From positions 56,254-120,253 of the forward strand of contig NZ_KK211412.1 in NCBI RefSeq assembly GCF_000622225.1: DNA of 64,000 nt, given 5' to 3'. The notes under the pieces are model-generated. The model saw only the letters and a list, made by a program, of their open reading frames with translations, was not told the origin of the DNA and ran no database searches. This document shows, in pieces, positions 21,955-32,091 of the stretch. The first letter of the stretch is position 1; every line of letters starts with the position of its first letter. The stretch is from Roseomonas mucosa ATCC BAA-692. Lineage in GTDB: Bacteria; Pseudomonadota; Alphaproteobacteria; Acetobacterales; Acetobacteraceae. A program made the position numbers and the translations under genes.

Positions 21955-22104
21955 CGTGGCCTCCCTGTTGCGCGGCGCGGGAAAGGTTAACGCGCTGAAG
22001 CGTCGCCCGTGCGGCCCGTTACGCGGAAAACGCCGCCCCACCCCTTGCCCCGCCCGTCGCTTTTGGCTCTAAGACGCGCCCCCTCGACCCAGCGGAGCCG
22101 CTCC

Positions 22105-23427
22105 ATGTCCTCTCCCCATGCTGCCATGGGCCGTTCCGCCATGGGTGCCTCGGTGGGGCCTGTCCTGGGCATCGACTTCGGCACCACCAACAGCGTCATC
22201 GCCACGCTGCAGCCAGACGGCTCCGTCACCACCGCCCGCTACGCCGTGGGGCGGGAGGTGCTGGACACCTTCCGCTCCGTGCTCTGCTTCTGGACGGAGC
22301 ACGGGGCCGCGGGCCGCGCCGCCACCCGCCACGCCGCCGGCCCCCGCGCCATCGAGGCCTATCTGGAGGACCCGCTCGCCAGCCGCCTGATCATGTCGAT
22401 CAAGAGCTACCTGGCGCAGCGGAGCCTGATGGAGACCCGCGTCTTCGGCCGCTCCTACGCCCTCGACCAACTCGTCGGCCTGCTGCTCAACGGCCTCTTC
22501 GACTCGGCGGGCGGCCTGCCGCAGGGCGCGCATATCGTGGCCGGCCGGCCGGTGCGCTTCGTGGGGGAGACGGCGGACGACGCGCTGGGCGAGGCCCGGC
22601 TGCGCGATGGCTTCCGCGCCGCCGGCCAGGGGCGGATCCAGGTGGCGCTGGAACCCGAGGCCGCCGGGCACCGCTTCGCCAGCACCCTCGACGGCGCGGC
22701 CACCGTGCTGGTCGGGGATTTCGGCGGTGGCACCAGCGACTTCTCGATCCTGCACTTCGAGCCCGGCCCGCCGCGCCGCGTCGCGCCGCTCGGCCATGCC
22801 GGCGTCGGCATCGCCGGCGATGCGCTGGACTACCGCATCATCGATCATGTGGTCTCGCCGCGCTTCGGCAAGGGCACCAGCTACCAGATCATGGGCAAGG
22901 ACCTGCCCGTGCCGCCCGGATGGTACGCCAACTTCGCCCGCTGGCACCGGCTCTCCCTCATGCGCGCCCCGCGCACCCTGCGCGAGATCGAGGAGGTCGC
23001 CCGCACCGCCGACCACCCCGAGCGCCTGCACCACCTGATCCGCTTCATCGAGGAGGAGGCGGGCTACGCGCTCTACCAGGCCGTCTCCGGCGCCAAGGCC
23101 GCGCTCTCCCGCGCGCCCTCCACCACGCTGCGCTTCGAGCATGAGGGCTTCCGGCTGGAGGAGGAGGTGGCCCGCGCCGATTTCGAGCGCTGGATCGCCC
23201 CGGAGCTGGCCCAGTTCGAGGCAGCGGTGGACCGCGCCCTGGCCGATGCGGGCCTGCGGGAAGGAGAGGTGGACCGCGTCTTCCTCACTGGCGGCACCTC
23301 CCTGGTCCCGGCGGTACGGCACCTCTTCGAGCGCCGCTTTGGCCCGGAGCGGGTGGCGGGCGGCAGCGAGTTTGTCTCGGTGGCGGAGGGCCTCGCGCTG
23401 ATCGGCGCCGAGGCGCAGGATAGGTAG
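22105..23427 (+). CDS. Hsp70-family ATPase (YegD-like)
   Basis: A 440-residue actin-like ATPase with only the nucleotide-binding fold of Hsp70; the substrate-binding domain is missing. Phosphate 1 is GIDFGTTNSVIA (about 23-34), phosphate 2 is VGDFGGGTSDFSIL and the adenosine motif is VFLTGGTSLVPAVRHLF. Length and layout match E. coli YegD (450), a chaperone-like protein of unclear function. The ATG at 22105 was chosen because the fold starts shortly after; a second in-frame ATG lies nine codons on. It is 51 bp ahead of the M3 peptidase gene, probably in one operon. Confidence 0.9.
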   Translation: MSSPHAAMGRSAMGASVGPVLGIDFGTTNSVIATLQPDGSVTTARYAVGREVLDTFRSVLCFWTEHGAAGRAATRHAAGPRAIEAYLEDPLASRLIMSIKSYLAQRSLMETRVFGRSYALDQLVGLLLNGLFDSAGGLPQGAHIVAGRPVRFVGETADDALGEARLRDGFRAAGQGRIQVALEPEAAGHRFASTLDGAATVLVGDFGGGTSDFSILHFEPGPPRRVAPLGHAGVGIAGDALDYRIIDHVVSPRFGKGTSYQIMGKDLPVPPGWYANFARWHRLSLMRAPRTLREIEEVARTADHPERLHHLIRFIEEEAGYALYQAVSGAKAALSRAPSTTLRFEHEGFRLEEEVARADFERWIAPELAQFEAAVDRALADAGLREGEVDRVFLTGGTSLVPAVRHLFERRFGPERVAGGSEFVSVAEGLALIGAEAQDR

Positions 23428-23478
23428 CGCCGGAGGGCACCGCCCCCCGAAAGAACAGCCCGAACGGGAAGAACCGCC

Positions 23479-25164
23479 ATGAGCCAGATCCGCTTCGAGG
23501 ACATCGACGCCGCGACGCCGAGCCGGGAAAGCCTCTCCGCGCGATACGCCGTCATCGAGGCGCTGCTGGGCCGCCCCGGCACCTCCGGCCATGCCGAGGC
23601 GCTGGAGGAATGGGACCGGCTGCGGCGCGAATACGAGACCTGGAGCTCCCTGGTGCACCTGCGCTTCTCGCAGGATACCACCGACGGGGAGGTCAGGGCG
23701 GCGCGCGAATACGCCGATGCCCTGGCCCCGGTCGCGACGGAGCACGAGGTTGCCGTCAAGCGCCGCCTCCTGGCCGAGCCGGATCGCCGGGCGCTGGAGC
23801 GCCTCGCCGGCGCCCATGCGCTGCGCCTCTGGGAAACAGACATCACCACCTTCGAGCCGGCGATCGCGAAGGACCTGGAGGAGGAGGCGAAGCTCGGCGC
23901 CCGCTACACCGCGCTGCTCGCCTCCGCCCGCTTCGAGATCGGCGGCAAGTCGGTGAACCTCGCCGGCCTCGCCCCCTATGCCGAGGACCTGGACCGCGAC
24001 ACCCGCCACCGCGCCGAACGCCTGCGCTGGAGCTTCTTCGAGGCGAACGCGAAGGAGCTGGACGCGATCTACGACGGGCTGGTGAAGCTGCGCGACGGCA
24101 TGGCGCGCAAGCTGGGCTATGACAGCTACACCCCGCTCGCCTACCGCAACATGCGCCGGGTGGATTACGGGCCGGAGGACGTGGCCCGCTACCGCGAGCA
24201 GGTGGCGGAGCATGTCGTGCCCCTGGTCTCCCGCCTGATGGAGCGGCAGCGCCGCGAGAATGGCTGGGAGAAGCTGTATTTCTGGGACGAGGCGCTGGTC
24301 GATCCCCAGGGCAACCCGAAGCCCGCGGGCTGCCACGACCTGCTCGTGACCCGCGCCCAGGCAATGTTCGACGCGATGGACCCGCGCCTGGGCGATTTCT
24401 ACCGCCTGATGCACGAGGGCGGCTTCCTCGACCTGAAGAACCGTCCGGGCAAGGCGGGCGGCGGCTTCTGCACCTCCTTCCCCAGCTATGGGGTGCCCTT
24501 CATCTTCGCCAACTTCAACGGCACCAACCACGATATCGGCGTCTTCACGCACGAGATGGGGCACGCCTTCCAGAACTGGGAAAGCCGCGAGCAGCCGGGC
24601 ATCGATTATCTCTGGCCGACCATGGAGGCGGCGGAGATCCATTCCATGGGCCTCGAATTCCTTACCTGGCCACAGATGGAGAAGATGGTGGAACCCGGCG
24701 CCGCCGACCGCTTCCGCCGCCTGCACCTGATCACCTCGCTCGCCTTCCTGCCCTATGGCGTCTGCGTCGATCACTTCCAGCACGAGGTTTATGCCAACCC
24801 CGGGGCCACCCCGGCCGAGCGCCACGCGATCTGGCAGCGGCTGGAGAAGCTCTACATGCCCTGGACGGATTACGGCGACCTCGCCTATCCGGCGCGGGGC
24901 GGGCGCTGGCAGGCCAAGCACCACATCTACCGTTCGCCCTTCTACTACATCGACTACACCCTGGCGCTCTGCTGCGCGATGCAGCTCTGGGTGAAGTCCC
25001 GCCGCGACTACGCGGGCACGCTGGAGGCCTATGTCGCCCTTTGCGGCCAGGGCGGCTCCGCCCCCTTCGGCGAACTCGTCCGCTCCGCCGGCCTCGTCTC
25101 CCCCTTCGAGCCGGGCGCCCTGGCCGAGGTGGTGCGCGAGGCCGAGGCCGTGCTCGGGGCGTGA
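23479..25164 (+). CDS. M3-family oligoendopeptidase
   Basis: A zinc metallopeptidase of 561 residues that degrades short peptides in the cytoplasm. The catalytic HEMGH lies at 358-362 (zinc histidines and general-base glutamate), with the third zinc ligand in WPTMEAAEIHSMGLEFL about 25 residues on. Preceding text FCTSFPSYGVPFIFANFNGT and the downstream FYYIDYTLALCCAMQLW are as in PepF/M3B oligoendopeptidases. The next gene starts with a GTG inside its stop (GTGA). Confidence 0.93.
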   Translation: MSQIRFEDIDAATPSRESLSARYAVIEALLGRPGTSGHAEALEEWDRLRREYETWSSLVHLRFSQDTTDGEVRAAREYADALAPVATEHEVAVKRRLLAEPDRRALERLAGAHALRLWETDITTFEPAIAKDLEEEAKLGARYTALLASARFEIGGKSVNLAGLAPYAEDLDRDTRHRAERLRWSFFEANAKELDAIYDGLVKLRDGMARKLGYDSYTPLAYRNMRRVDYGPEDVARYREQVAEHVVPLVSRLMERQRRENGWEKLYFWDEALVDPQGNPKPAGCHDLLVTRAQAMFDAMDPRLGDFYRLMHEGGFLDLKNRPGKAGGGFCTSFPSYGVPFIFANFNGTNHDIGVFTHEMGHAFQNWESREQPGIDYLWPTMEAAEIHSMGLEFLTWPQMEKMVEPGAADRFRRLHLITSLAFLPYGVCVDHFQHEVYANPGATPAERHAIWQRLEKLYMPWTDYGDLAYPARGGRWQAKHHIYRSPFYYIDYTLALCCAMQLWVKSRRDYAGTLEAYVALCGQGGSAPFGELVRSAGLVSPFEPGALAEVVREAEAVLGA

Positions 25165-26438
25165 CGGCGGCCTCCCCGGAGAAAGGGCGGCCCGGAGGCG
25201 CGGCGGCGGTCGCGGTGATCGGCGCCGGCCCCGCCGGGCTCTTCGCCGCGGAATGCCTGGCCGGGGCGGGCTGCGCCGTCACCGTCTTCGACCGTATGCC
25301 TTCCCCGGCCCGCAAGCTGCTGATCGCCGGGCGCGGCGGCCTGAACCTGACCCACAGCGAGCCGCTGGACGCCTTCCTCCCCCGCTATGGCGCGGCCCAC
25401 GACTGGCTGGAGGCCGCCATCCGCGCCTTCCCGCCCGAAGCGCTGCGCCGCTGGTGCGAGGATCTCGGCCAGCCGACCTTCACCGGCAGCAGCGGCCGCG
25501 TCTTTCCCACCGCCTTCAAGGCGGCGCCCCTGCTGCGTGCCTGGCTGCGCCGGCTGGATGCGCTGGGCGTCCGCCTGCGCCCACGGCACCGCTGGACCGG
25601 CTGGGACAGGCAGGGAAGGCTGCTCTTCGAGCCCGAGGGGGCTGAAGCCTTCGCATGGCGGGCCGATGCCACGCTCCTCGCCCTGGGCGGCGCCTCCTGG
25701 CCGCGCCTGGGCTCGGACGCCGCCTGGGTGCCGGTCCTGCGCGACGCCGGGATCGCCATCTCGCCGCTCCGCCCTGCCAATGCCGGCTTCACCCTCGACT
25801 GGTCGCCCCTGTTCCGCGAACGTGCCGCCGGCGAGCCGCTGAAGCGCATCGCCCTGCATTTCGAGGGCCGCACGGCCCGGGGCGAGGCCGTCGTGACGGC
25901 CGAGGGGCTGGAAGGCGGGGTGTTCTACGCCCTTTCCGCCCCCTTGCGCGAAGCCATCGCTCTCCGGGGAGAAGCGGTGCCGCAACTCGATCTCCGGCCC
26001 GACCTTCCAGCCGAGGACGTGCTGCGGCGCCTTTCCGCGCCCCGTCGCGGGCAATCCCTTTCCAACTTCCTGCGCAAGACCCTGGCCCTGCCGCCCGTGG
26101 CCATCGGCCTGCTGCGGGAGGCGGCGCGGGAGGCACCGGACAGCCTGTCGGAACCGGCGCGGCTGGCAGGGCTGGTCAAGGCGCTCCCGCTGCGCCTGAC
26201 AGGGATCAGGCCGATCGAGCGCGCCATTTCCTCGGCGGGCGGCATTGGCAGAGAGGCATTGGACGCGAACTTCATGCTCCGCCGCCGTCCCGGCATCTTC
26301 GCCGCGGGGGAGATGCTGGACTGGGAGGCGCCGACCGGGGGCTACCTGCTCCAGGCCTGTTTCAGCACAGGCCGCGCGGCGGCGGAAGGAATGCAGCACT
26401 GGCTGCGTCTGCCGGAAACGGTTCCGCCGGTGCCATAG
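25161..26438 (+). CDS. HI0933-type flavoprotein (NAD(P)/FAD-dependent oxidoreductase)
   Basis: A 425-residue FAD protein of the HI0933/YhiN family whose reaction is unknown. It shows the Rossmann motif [13 protein letters not shown] near 18-30, the family hallmark RKLLIAGRGGLNLTHSE, SSGRVFPTAFKA, and the C-terminal SSAGGI and AGEMLDWEAPTGGYLLQACF. The length and the TGW-type variant suit the long subclass. It starts with GTG overlapping the M3 peptidase stop, so it is translationally coupled to it. Confidence 0.9.
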   Translation: MTAASPEKGRPGGAAAVAVIGAGPAGLFAAECLAGAGCAVTVFDRMPSPARKLLIAGRGGLNLTHSEPLDAFLPRYGAAHDWLEAAIRAFPPEALRRWCEDLGQPTFTGSSGRVFPTAFKAAPLLRAWLRRLDALGVRLRPRHRWTGWDRQGRLLFEPEGAEAFAWRADATLLALGGASWPRLGSDAAWVPVLRDAGIAISPLRPANAGFTLDWSPLFRERAAGEPLKRIALHFEGRTARGEAVVTAEGLEGGVFYALSAPLREAIALRGEAVPQLDLRPDLPAEDVLRRLSAPRRGQSLSNFLRKTLALPPVAIGLLREAAREAPDSLSEPARLAGLVKALPLRLTGIRPIERAISSAGGIGREALDANFMLRRRPGIFAAGEMLDWEAPTGGYLLQACFSTGRAAAEGMQHWLRLPETVPPVP

Positions 26439-26580
26439 GGGGCAAGGGAAGGCTCGCGCTCGTCTCTTCTCGTCCACCGGCTATTCCCCCGCCTGCTCCG
26501 CGACGATTCCCGCAGTCCCGCAGGAAACCCATCCGCCATGCCGGCGCTCAAGGTTTCACAACGTTTCCGGAGACACCGAA

Positions 26581-26838
26581 GTGGGCATCATCTGGACCAT
26601 CATCATCGGCTTCATCGTGGGCCTGGTCGCCAAGTTCCTGATGCCTGGGCGTGACCCTGGCGGCTTCATCATCACCACGATCCTGGGCATCATCGGCGCC
26701 GTGGTGGCCACCTATCTCGGCCAGGCCGTCGGCTGGTACGGACCAGGACAGGGAGCCGGGTTCATCGCCTCCATTGTCGGCGCGGTCATCGTCCTCTTCA
26801 TCTACCGCATGGTGGCCCGGCGCTCGAACTCCGTCTGA
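26581..26838 (+). CDS. GlsB/YeaQ/YmgE-family stress membrane protein
   Basis: A small inner-membrane protein of 85 residues with three glycine-rich helices. The pattern GIIWTIIIGFIVGLVAKFLM, PGRDPGGFIITTILGIIGAV and ending IVLFIYRMVARR is that of the transglycosylase-associated protein family, often induced by stress. A GTG at 26581 follows GGAGA at proper distance, and no ATG would give the family length. A strong terminator follows. Confidence 0.9.
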   Translation: MGIIWTIIIGFIVGLVAKFLMPGRDPGGFIITTILGIIGAVVATYLGQAVGWYGPGQGAGFIASIVGAVIVLFIYRMVARRSNSV

Positions 26839-26878
26839 GGAAAGAGCCTCCAGGCGGAGCACCTGCGCGTCATGAAGG

Positions 26879-26911
26879 AACCGGAGCCGGCATAGCGGGC
26901 TCCGGTTTTTT
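26879..26911 (+). terminator. Rho-independent terminator after the GlsB-like gene
   Basis: A 10-bp stem AACCGGAGCC (26879-26888) and GGCTCCGGTT (26898-26907) with a nine-base loop runs into a T tract (26906-26911). It ends 40 bp after the gene and isolates it from the alcohol dehydrogenase gene. Confidence 0.9.
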
Positions 26912-27017
26912 CTTGCCCGCTTCCGGGTGGCGGAGGGTACTTCCCCGCTGCCCGGCTGCTCTTCACGCATCCCGGGATATCCGCGATGCTTCCCTCCTCG
27001 AAAAGGGAGGAAGAAGA

Positions 27018-28187
27018 ATGCTGGTTTCCCTGGTCACGCCCCGGCTGATCCTCCTGGGCGGCGGCGCGGTGGCGCAGGTCGCCGAGGTGCTGGCGCAGTT
27101 CGGGCTGTCCCGCCCCCTGGTGGTGACCGATCCCTGGATGGTCTCCTCCGGTATGGTGGAGCGCTGCCTGAAGCCGCTGCGGCAGGCCGGGCTCGAACCG
27201 GCCGTCTTCTCCGACACCGTGCCCGATCCCACCGACACGGTGGTGGCGGCGGGCGTGGAGCGCCTGCGCGGTGCCCGGCATGATTGCCTGATCGGCTTCG
27301 GCGGCGGCAGCCCGATGGACACCGCCAAGGCCATGGCCATCCAGGCCGCGCTGGAACCCGGCACCCATATCCGCAGCGTGAAGTTCCCCGCCCGGGCGGA
27401 TCACGGTGCCCTGCCGGTGATCTGCATCCCCACCACGGCCGGCACCGGCAGCGAGGCCACCCGCTTCACCATCGTCACCGACACGGAACGCGACGAGAAG
27501 ATGCTGATCGCCGGCCTGGGCGCCCTGCCCCTGGCCGCCATCGTGGACCATGAGCTGAGCTGGACCGTCCCGCCTCGGATCACCGCCGATACCGGCGTGG
27601 ACAGCCTGACCCATGCGCTGGAAGCTTTCGTGTCCCGCCGGGCGAACCCCTTCTCCGACGACTATGCCCGCCAGGCCATGCGCCTCATCGCGCCCAACCT
27701 GCGAGCCGCCTATGCCCGGCCGGACGATGTTGCGGCGCGGGAGGCCATGATGCGCGGTGCCCTGCTGGCGGGGCTCGCCTTTTCCAACGCCTCGGTCGCG
27801 CTGGTGCATGGCATGTCCCGCCCGCTGGGCGCGCATTTCCATGTGCCGCACGGGTTGTCCAACGCCATGCTGCTGCCCGCCGTGACCGCCTACAGCCTGC
27901 CGGGTGCCTTGCCGCGCTATGCCGAGGCGGCGCGGATCATGGGCGTGGCGGGGCCGGAGGAGGGGGACCAGGCCGCCGCGGCCCGGCTGGTCGAGGCCCT
28001 GCGCGCGCTGAACCGTGACCTCGCGGTGCCGTCCCCCGCCGCCTGGGGGATCGAGGAGCGGCGCTGGAACACGCTCCTGCCCCTGATGGCGGAACAGGCC
28101 CTGGCCTCCGGCAGCCCCGGCAACAACCCGCGCGTGCCGGGGAAGGAGGAGATCATCGGGCTGTACCGGGAGGTGTACGGGGGCTAG
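27018..28187 (+). CDS. Iron-containing alcohol dehydrogenase
   Basis: A 389-residue group III dehydrogenase acting on alcohols or aldehydes with NAD(P). Visible features are GGGSPMDTAKAMA (nucleotide binding), PTTAGTGSEATRF, and metal ligands in DTGVDSLTHALEAFVS (D and H) and in VHGMSRPLGAHFHVPHGLSNA. These match family members such as FucO and AdhB-type enzymes. The ATG at 27018 has GGGAGG eight bases upstream. It stands alone between a terminator and the convergent glycosyltransferase gene; substrate unknown. Confidence 0.92.
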   Translation: MLVSLVTPRLILLGGGAVAQVAEVLAQFGLSRPLVVTDPWMVSSGMVERCLKPLRQAGLEPAVFSDTVPDPTDTVVAAGVERLRGARHDCLIGFGGGSPMDTAKAMAIQAALEPGTHIRSVKFPARADHGALPVICIPTTAGTGSEATRFTIVTDTERDEKMLIAGLGALPLAAIVDHELSWTVPPRITADTGVDSLTHALEAFVSRRANPFSDDYARQAMRLIAPNLRAAYARPDDVAAREAMMRGALLAGLAFSNASVALVHGMSRPLGAHFHVPHGLSNAMLLPAVTAYSLPGALPRYAEAARIMGVAGPEEGDQAAAARLVEALRALNRDLAVPSPAAWGIEERRWNTLLPLMAEQALASGSPGNNPRVPGKEEIIGLYREVYGG

Positions 28188-28262
28188 CCGCAGCCTCATG
28201 CCCCCGTTTCTTCCCGGCGGTGATCCAGCCCGGTCCGGCGATGGTATCCGGGCGGAGCCTGC

Positions 28263-31200
28263 CTATCCCTCCGTGAGCACGGCGTCGTCGTCCACCCGCT
28301 GCGGCGGGAAGGCAGCGGGGGGGTGCCAGCCGTCGGGCCACTGTCCCCGCAGCACTGCGTCCAGGAACCGCGCGATGGCGCTGTCCCAGCTCCAGGACGG
28401 GCCGCGCCCGGCCGGGCGCGAGGCGCTTGCCGCGGCCTGCCCGAGCGTGCGCCGTATGGCGTCCGGAAGAGCGGTGGAGATGGCCCCTTCGTAGAGGGTG
28501 ACGTCTGTCCGCCATACCCCGTCGTGGCCCGGCAGCCGCCGGGCGATGACCGGAAGCCCGACCTGCACGGCCTCATCGACGAAGGGGACGCTGCTCTCGC
28601 TCTCGGACGTGACCAAAAGGGCCGAGCAGACCGTCCGGAGCTGGCGCTGCTTCGTCTCCTCGGGCTGGAGGATCCAGTGCAGCCGGTATCCGGATTCGCG
28701 GTGCTGGCGCAGGGCCGCCGCGAAACGTCCCATCCCTTTTCCCATGGGGCCGACCAGGGTCAGCGCGACATCATATCCCTCGGACCATAGCGTCTCGACA
28801 GCTTCGAGCGCCTGATCGAGTCCATCCCAGATCGCGAAGGGACCGTTCATGAGAAGGGTGGGGCGCCGGGCCGCGGATCTGATGGCCGCGAGATAGGCTC
28901 CTTCCTCCGTGTCGCCGAGTTTCGCCGGCAGGGGGCCGACATAATCGGCGCCGGCCCGCAGGCTGGCTATCGGAAGAGGGCAGTTCCGCGTGATCTGGCC
29001 ATCGTCGAGCCAGGACCTGAGCCCCTGGGCCGTGGCGGGCGACCAGCAGACGGCGCCATCCGCGATGGCCAGCAGCCGGGCGTGCCAGTCCGCCAGGGGA
29101 AGCGCATCGCTTCCCAGGCGTTCGGGCTGCAGCAGTGGCAGCGAATCATGCAGCAGCACGACCACCTGCACCCCCGAAAGGCGCAGGCGCTGGATTTCCC
29201 GGAGTTCCGCATGCGTCATTCCGGCATGTGGGACCGCGCAGAACAGGATATCGCCCTCGCCGGCATCGAGCGGCCGCTGCCAGCCCGGCAGGAGCGTCGT
29301 GCCGAGCAGGGCCGAGGCGATGTCCGGGGCATAGTGCAGCCGCCCATCCAGGAAGCGGACGGCTTCTCCCCGGGCCTCGGACACGTCATGCCGGAGCAGG
29401 CGGCGGCAGGTCTCCTCGACCGCCCTGCCGGAGCCATGGCCGGGTTTCTCCGGACTCCAGCCGGAGAGCTCGAGGAAGACACGCCTGACGAGCGGCCTCG
29501 TCAGGGTTCGCGCCGTGGCGCGGGCCATGTCCGCCAGAATCTCCTGCGACAGGCTGGGCTGATCCGCCAGGCTGCGGCCCATCTGCGCGATGGCCGGGGC
29601 CGGAGACGCGGCATAGGCACTCTCGATCGCCGCGTGGTACTGGGCCGCGACGGCATCGGCCCCGAGAACCTCGGCCGCATAGGCGCTGCCGGCACGTCCC
29701 AGTGCCTCGCGGCGCCCGGCATCGTCGCGCAGCGACGTCAGCGCCGCGCTCAGTTCCTCGTCGCTGAACGTGTCCGGCAGCTTGATCGCGCATTCATCGG
29801 GCAGTTCGGCCGAGGAGCCATGCGCGTTGACGATCAGCGGCAGGCCCGCGGCAAGGCAGTCGGCGATGGCGCCGGAACTCTCGCCGCGTGACTTGCTGCG
29901 GAGTTGCACGGCGATATCGGATGCGGCGAGCCACAGGTCGTAGGTGTCCGCGTCGATGCGGCCCAGGAAGCGCGGCTGGTCCGCATCCTGCTCCGGAGCC
30001 GTGCCCTCGGCCAGATGGGCGGCGTCGTCCGCCAGCAGGCCCGCGAAGACCAGCAGGCCCGGATCGCCGTCCATACGCTGCCACGCGCCGATCAGGCGTT
30101 CCGGCAGCTTGGTCGCCGCCACGATCCCGAAGCTGCAGATGACGAACGCGTCTTCCGCCAGGCCGAGCTTCCGCCGGGCCTCGGCGCGGCCGGGGCGCGG
30201 GCGGAAGGCACGGAGGTGAGGGATGACGCTGGTCTTGCGGGTGACCGTTTCGCCGAAATGGCGGGACAGCACCTCCTGCGCGTGCCTGGAATGCTGGATG
30301 AGCCAGATGGCGCTTTCCAGGACCGGCAGCGAACATGGGAAGGAGCCGAGTGCCGCCAGATCGCCTTCCGCTTCGTAGGCCTCGACGGCGCGGTATCCGT
30401 GGGAGGCATAGAGATCCTCCCGGAAGCCCTCGGGCTTTCCCCTGCGGTGCGCGAAGGCATGCAGGGCGTTCGAGAGAAAGGCGTCGTGCAGGGTGACCAC
30501 CCCCGGGATAGCCGGGAGCAGGTCCTGCAGCTGGAAGCGGTGAAACTCGGAATTGCCGATCTGGTAGAGGACACGGTCGAAACGGTCGGCCTTCGCGGCG
30601 AAGGTTTCCGGATCGATGACCGGGAAGCCGCCGGTCAGCCTGGGATCGTCAACGGGCGAGGCTTCCGTGACGAGCGTGATGTCGTAGTGCCTCGCCAGGC
30701 TCGGGATGAGATCCCGGCTGTAGTCCGCGATGCCGGTCGCCTGCGGCGGCAGGGGCGATACGAAGGCGAGACTGGGCCTCGGGCGCAGCACCGCGTGGCG
30801 CGTGGCCCCCAGTTCCTCGTCGCGGCGCAGGAGGGCGATCTGCTCCAGCGCGTCCCAGGCCAGCTCGGCACTGGCCTGCCAGGTGAACTTCCTCGCCTGC
30901 TCCCGCCCATGGGCCACAAGGGAATCGCGCAGCGAAGGGTTGTCCAGGACCTCCCTCATGCGGGCCGCGATCTCTTCGGGCCGCGTGGGATCGAAGAGCG
31001 CATCGGCCCTTCCCACGACCTCCGGCAGGCTCGTCGTATTGCTGGCGATGACCGGCGCGCCACATGCCATGGCTTCCGCGGCCGGAAGGCCGAAGCCTTC
31101 ATGCAGCGACGGGAACACGAAGAGCGAGCAGGCCGTGTAGAGCGCGGAAAGGTCGCCCTCCTCGACGAAGCGGGCGATGACGAACCGTTCTTCCGGGATG

Positions 31201-32042
31201 CCGTGCTCCGCTGCAACCCTGTGCAGCGTTCCGGGGTCCATCTTGCCGACGATGAGGAGCTGGTAGCGTGCCTGCAGGTCCGGCGGCAGCAGGGCATAGG
31301 CGCCGATGAGCCCGGCCTCGTTCTTGCGGATGTCGCCGGCGCCGAGGAAGAGGATGAACTCCCCTTTCAGCCCGTAGCGTTGCAGCAACGCCGCGCGTCC
31401 TTTCTCGTCCAGGGAGGCGGGGCGGAAGTCGCCGTGGATGCCGGCCCGGATGTTGAAGACACGCCCGGGCGGATAGCCGAGATACCGGATGGCTTCCTGG
31501 CGGCTGGACTCGGAGATGGCCAGGAGGCCGGTGGAGAGCGACATCTCCTGCAGGCAGCCATAGTACCAGTTCTGGCCGCTGGAGATGATGCCCCTGGGGC
31601 CGAAATAGGTCTCGCGCAGGATCAGCGGGATCAGGTCGTAGCAGGTCCCGACGACCGGCAGGCGTTGCAGCGGCCCGGGCCAGCGGGTCACCACATCGTC
31701 GCCGAGCCCTTCGAAGATGCTGGAGACATGGATCAGGTCGGGGCGCAGGGAGGCCAGGAACTGCGCCCGCAGATGCTCGGCGACGCCGCGGTTCGGCGAA
31801 TGCGCGAAGAAGGAGGTCCCCGGCGGCGGGTGCCAGGACCTGATCTGATCCCGGGGCAGGATGGCCGAGAAGCTCTCGGTCAGCTTGCCGGCGACATCCG
31901 GGAAAGCGCCGCTCAGCGCGACGACGACCTCGTGGCCGCGTGGGGCGCGCGCCATCGCGGCGGCAAGCTCCCGGGAATAACGGCCGATACCGCGCTCGTG
32001 GCTGCTTCCCTGCGCGCCCTGCAGGTCGATGACAAGCCGCAT
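28263..32042 (-). CDS. Giant three-domain glycosyltransferase (GT4-like)
   Basis: A 1259-residue protein made of consecutive GT-B units. Unit 1 (about 1-400) is a clear GT4 enzyme: it begins MRLVIDLQGAQ, has GIGRYSRELA, and carries FVFPSLHEGFGLPAAEAMACG with the catalytic EGFGLP pattern. Unit 2 (about 430-815) has FVSPLPPQATGIADYSRDL and the weaker SKSRGESSGAIADCLAAGLP. Unit 3 (about 845-1250) is more divergent but shows LLVTSESESSVPFVDEAVQVGLP. Such polydomain enzymes build O-antigen, capsule or protein-linked glycans from several sugars. It lies 49 bp downstream of the FkbM methyltransferase gene on the same strand, supporting a glycan role. No membrane anchor is visible. Donor sugars are unknown. 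Confidence 0.88.
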   Translation of the reverse strand: MRLVIDLQGAQGSSHERGIGRYSRELAAAMARAPRGHEVVVALSGAFPDVAGKLTESFSAILPRDQIRSWHPPPGTSFFAHSPNRGVAEHLRAQFLASLRPDLIHVSSIFEGLGDDVVTRWPGPLQRLPVVGTCYDLIPLILRETYFGPRGIISSGQNWYYGCLQEMSLSTGLLAISESSRQEAIRYLGYPPGRVFNIRAGIHGDFRPASLDEKGRAALLQRYGLKGEFILFLGAGDIRKNEAGLIGAYALLPPDLQARYQLLIVGKMDPGTLHRVAAEHGIPEERFVIARFVEEGDLSALYTACSLFVFPSLHEGFGLPAAEAMACGAPVIASNTTSLPEVVGRADALFDPTRPEEIAARMREVLDNPSLRDSLVAHGREQARKFTWQASAELAWDALEQIALLRRDEELGATRHAVLRPRPSLAFVSPLPPQATGIADYSRDLIPSLARHYDITLVTEASPVDDPRLTGGFPVIDPETFAAKADRFDRVLYQIGNSEFHRFQLQDLLPAIPGVVTLHDAFLSNALHAFAHRRGKPEGFREDLYASHGYRAVEAYEAEGDLAALGSFPCSLPVLESAIWLIQHSRHAQEVLSRHFGETVTRKTSVIPHLRAFRPRPGRAEARRKLGLAEDAFVICSFGIVAATKLPERLIGAWQRMDGDPGLLVFAGLLADDAAHLAEGTAPEQDADQPRFLGRIDADTYDLWLAASDIAVQLRSKSRGESSGAIADCLAAGLPLIVNAHGSSAELPDECAIKLPDTFSDEELSAALTSLRDDAGRREALGRAGSAYAAEVLGADAVAAQYHAAIESAYAASPAPAIAQMGRSLADQPSLSQEILADMARATARTLTRPLVRRVFLELSGWSPEKPGHGSGRAVEETCRRLLRHDVSEARGEAVRFLDGRLHYAPDIASALLGTTLLPGWQRPLDAGEGDILFCAVPHAGMTHAELREIQRLRLSGVQVVVLLHDSLPLLQPERLGSDALPLADWHARLLAIADGAVCWSPATAQGLRSWLDDGQITRNCPLPIASLRAGADYVGPLPAKLGDTEEGAYLAAIRSAARRPTLLMNGPFAIWDGLDQALEAVETLWSEGYDVALTLVGPMGKGMGRFAAALRQHRESGYRLHWILQPEETKQRQLRTVCSALLVTSESESSVPFVDEAVQVGLPVIARRLPGHDGVWRTDVTLYEGAISTALPDAIRRTLGQAAASASRPAGRGPSWSWDSAIARFLDAVLRGQWPDGWHPPAAFPPQRVDDDAVLTEG

Positions 32043-32091
32043 ATCAGTACCGTTCCCGCCTTGCTGTCACGAACATGGGTTGCGTGACCAT

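Noticed and set aside
22069-24924. A 951-codon open frame on the minus strand opposite the Hsp70-like and M3 peptidase genes
   Set aside because: It is antisense to two genes with clear catalytic motifs and its translation is rich in Ala, Gly, Arg and His with no domain; long antisense frames are expected at this GC content.
29904-32087. A 727-codon plus-strand frame opposite the giant glycosyltransferase
   Set aside because: Shadow of the minus-strand gene; no domain and no ribosome site.
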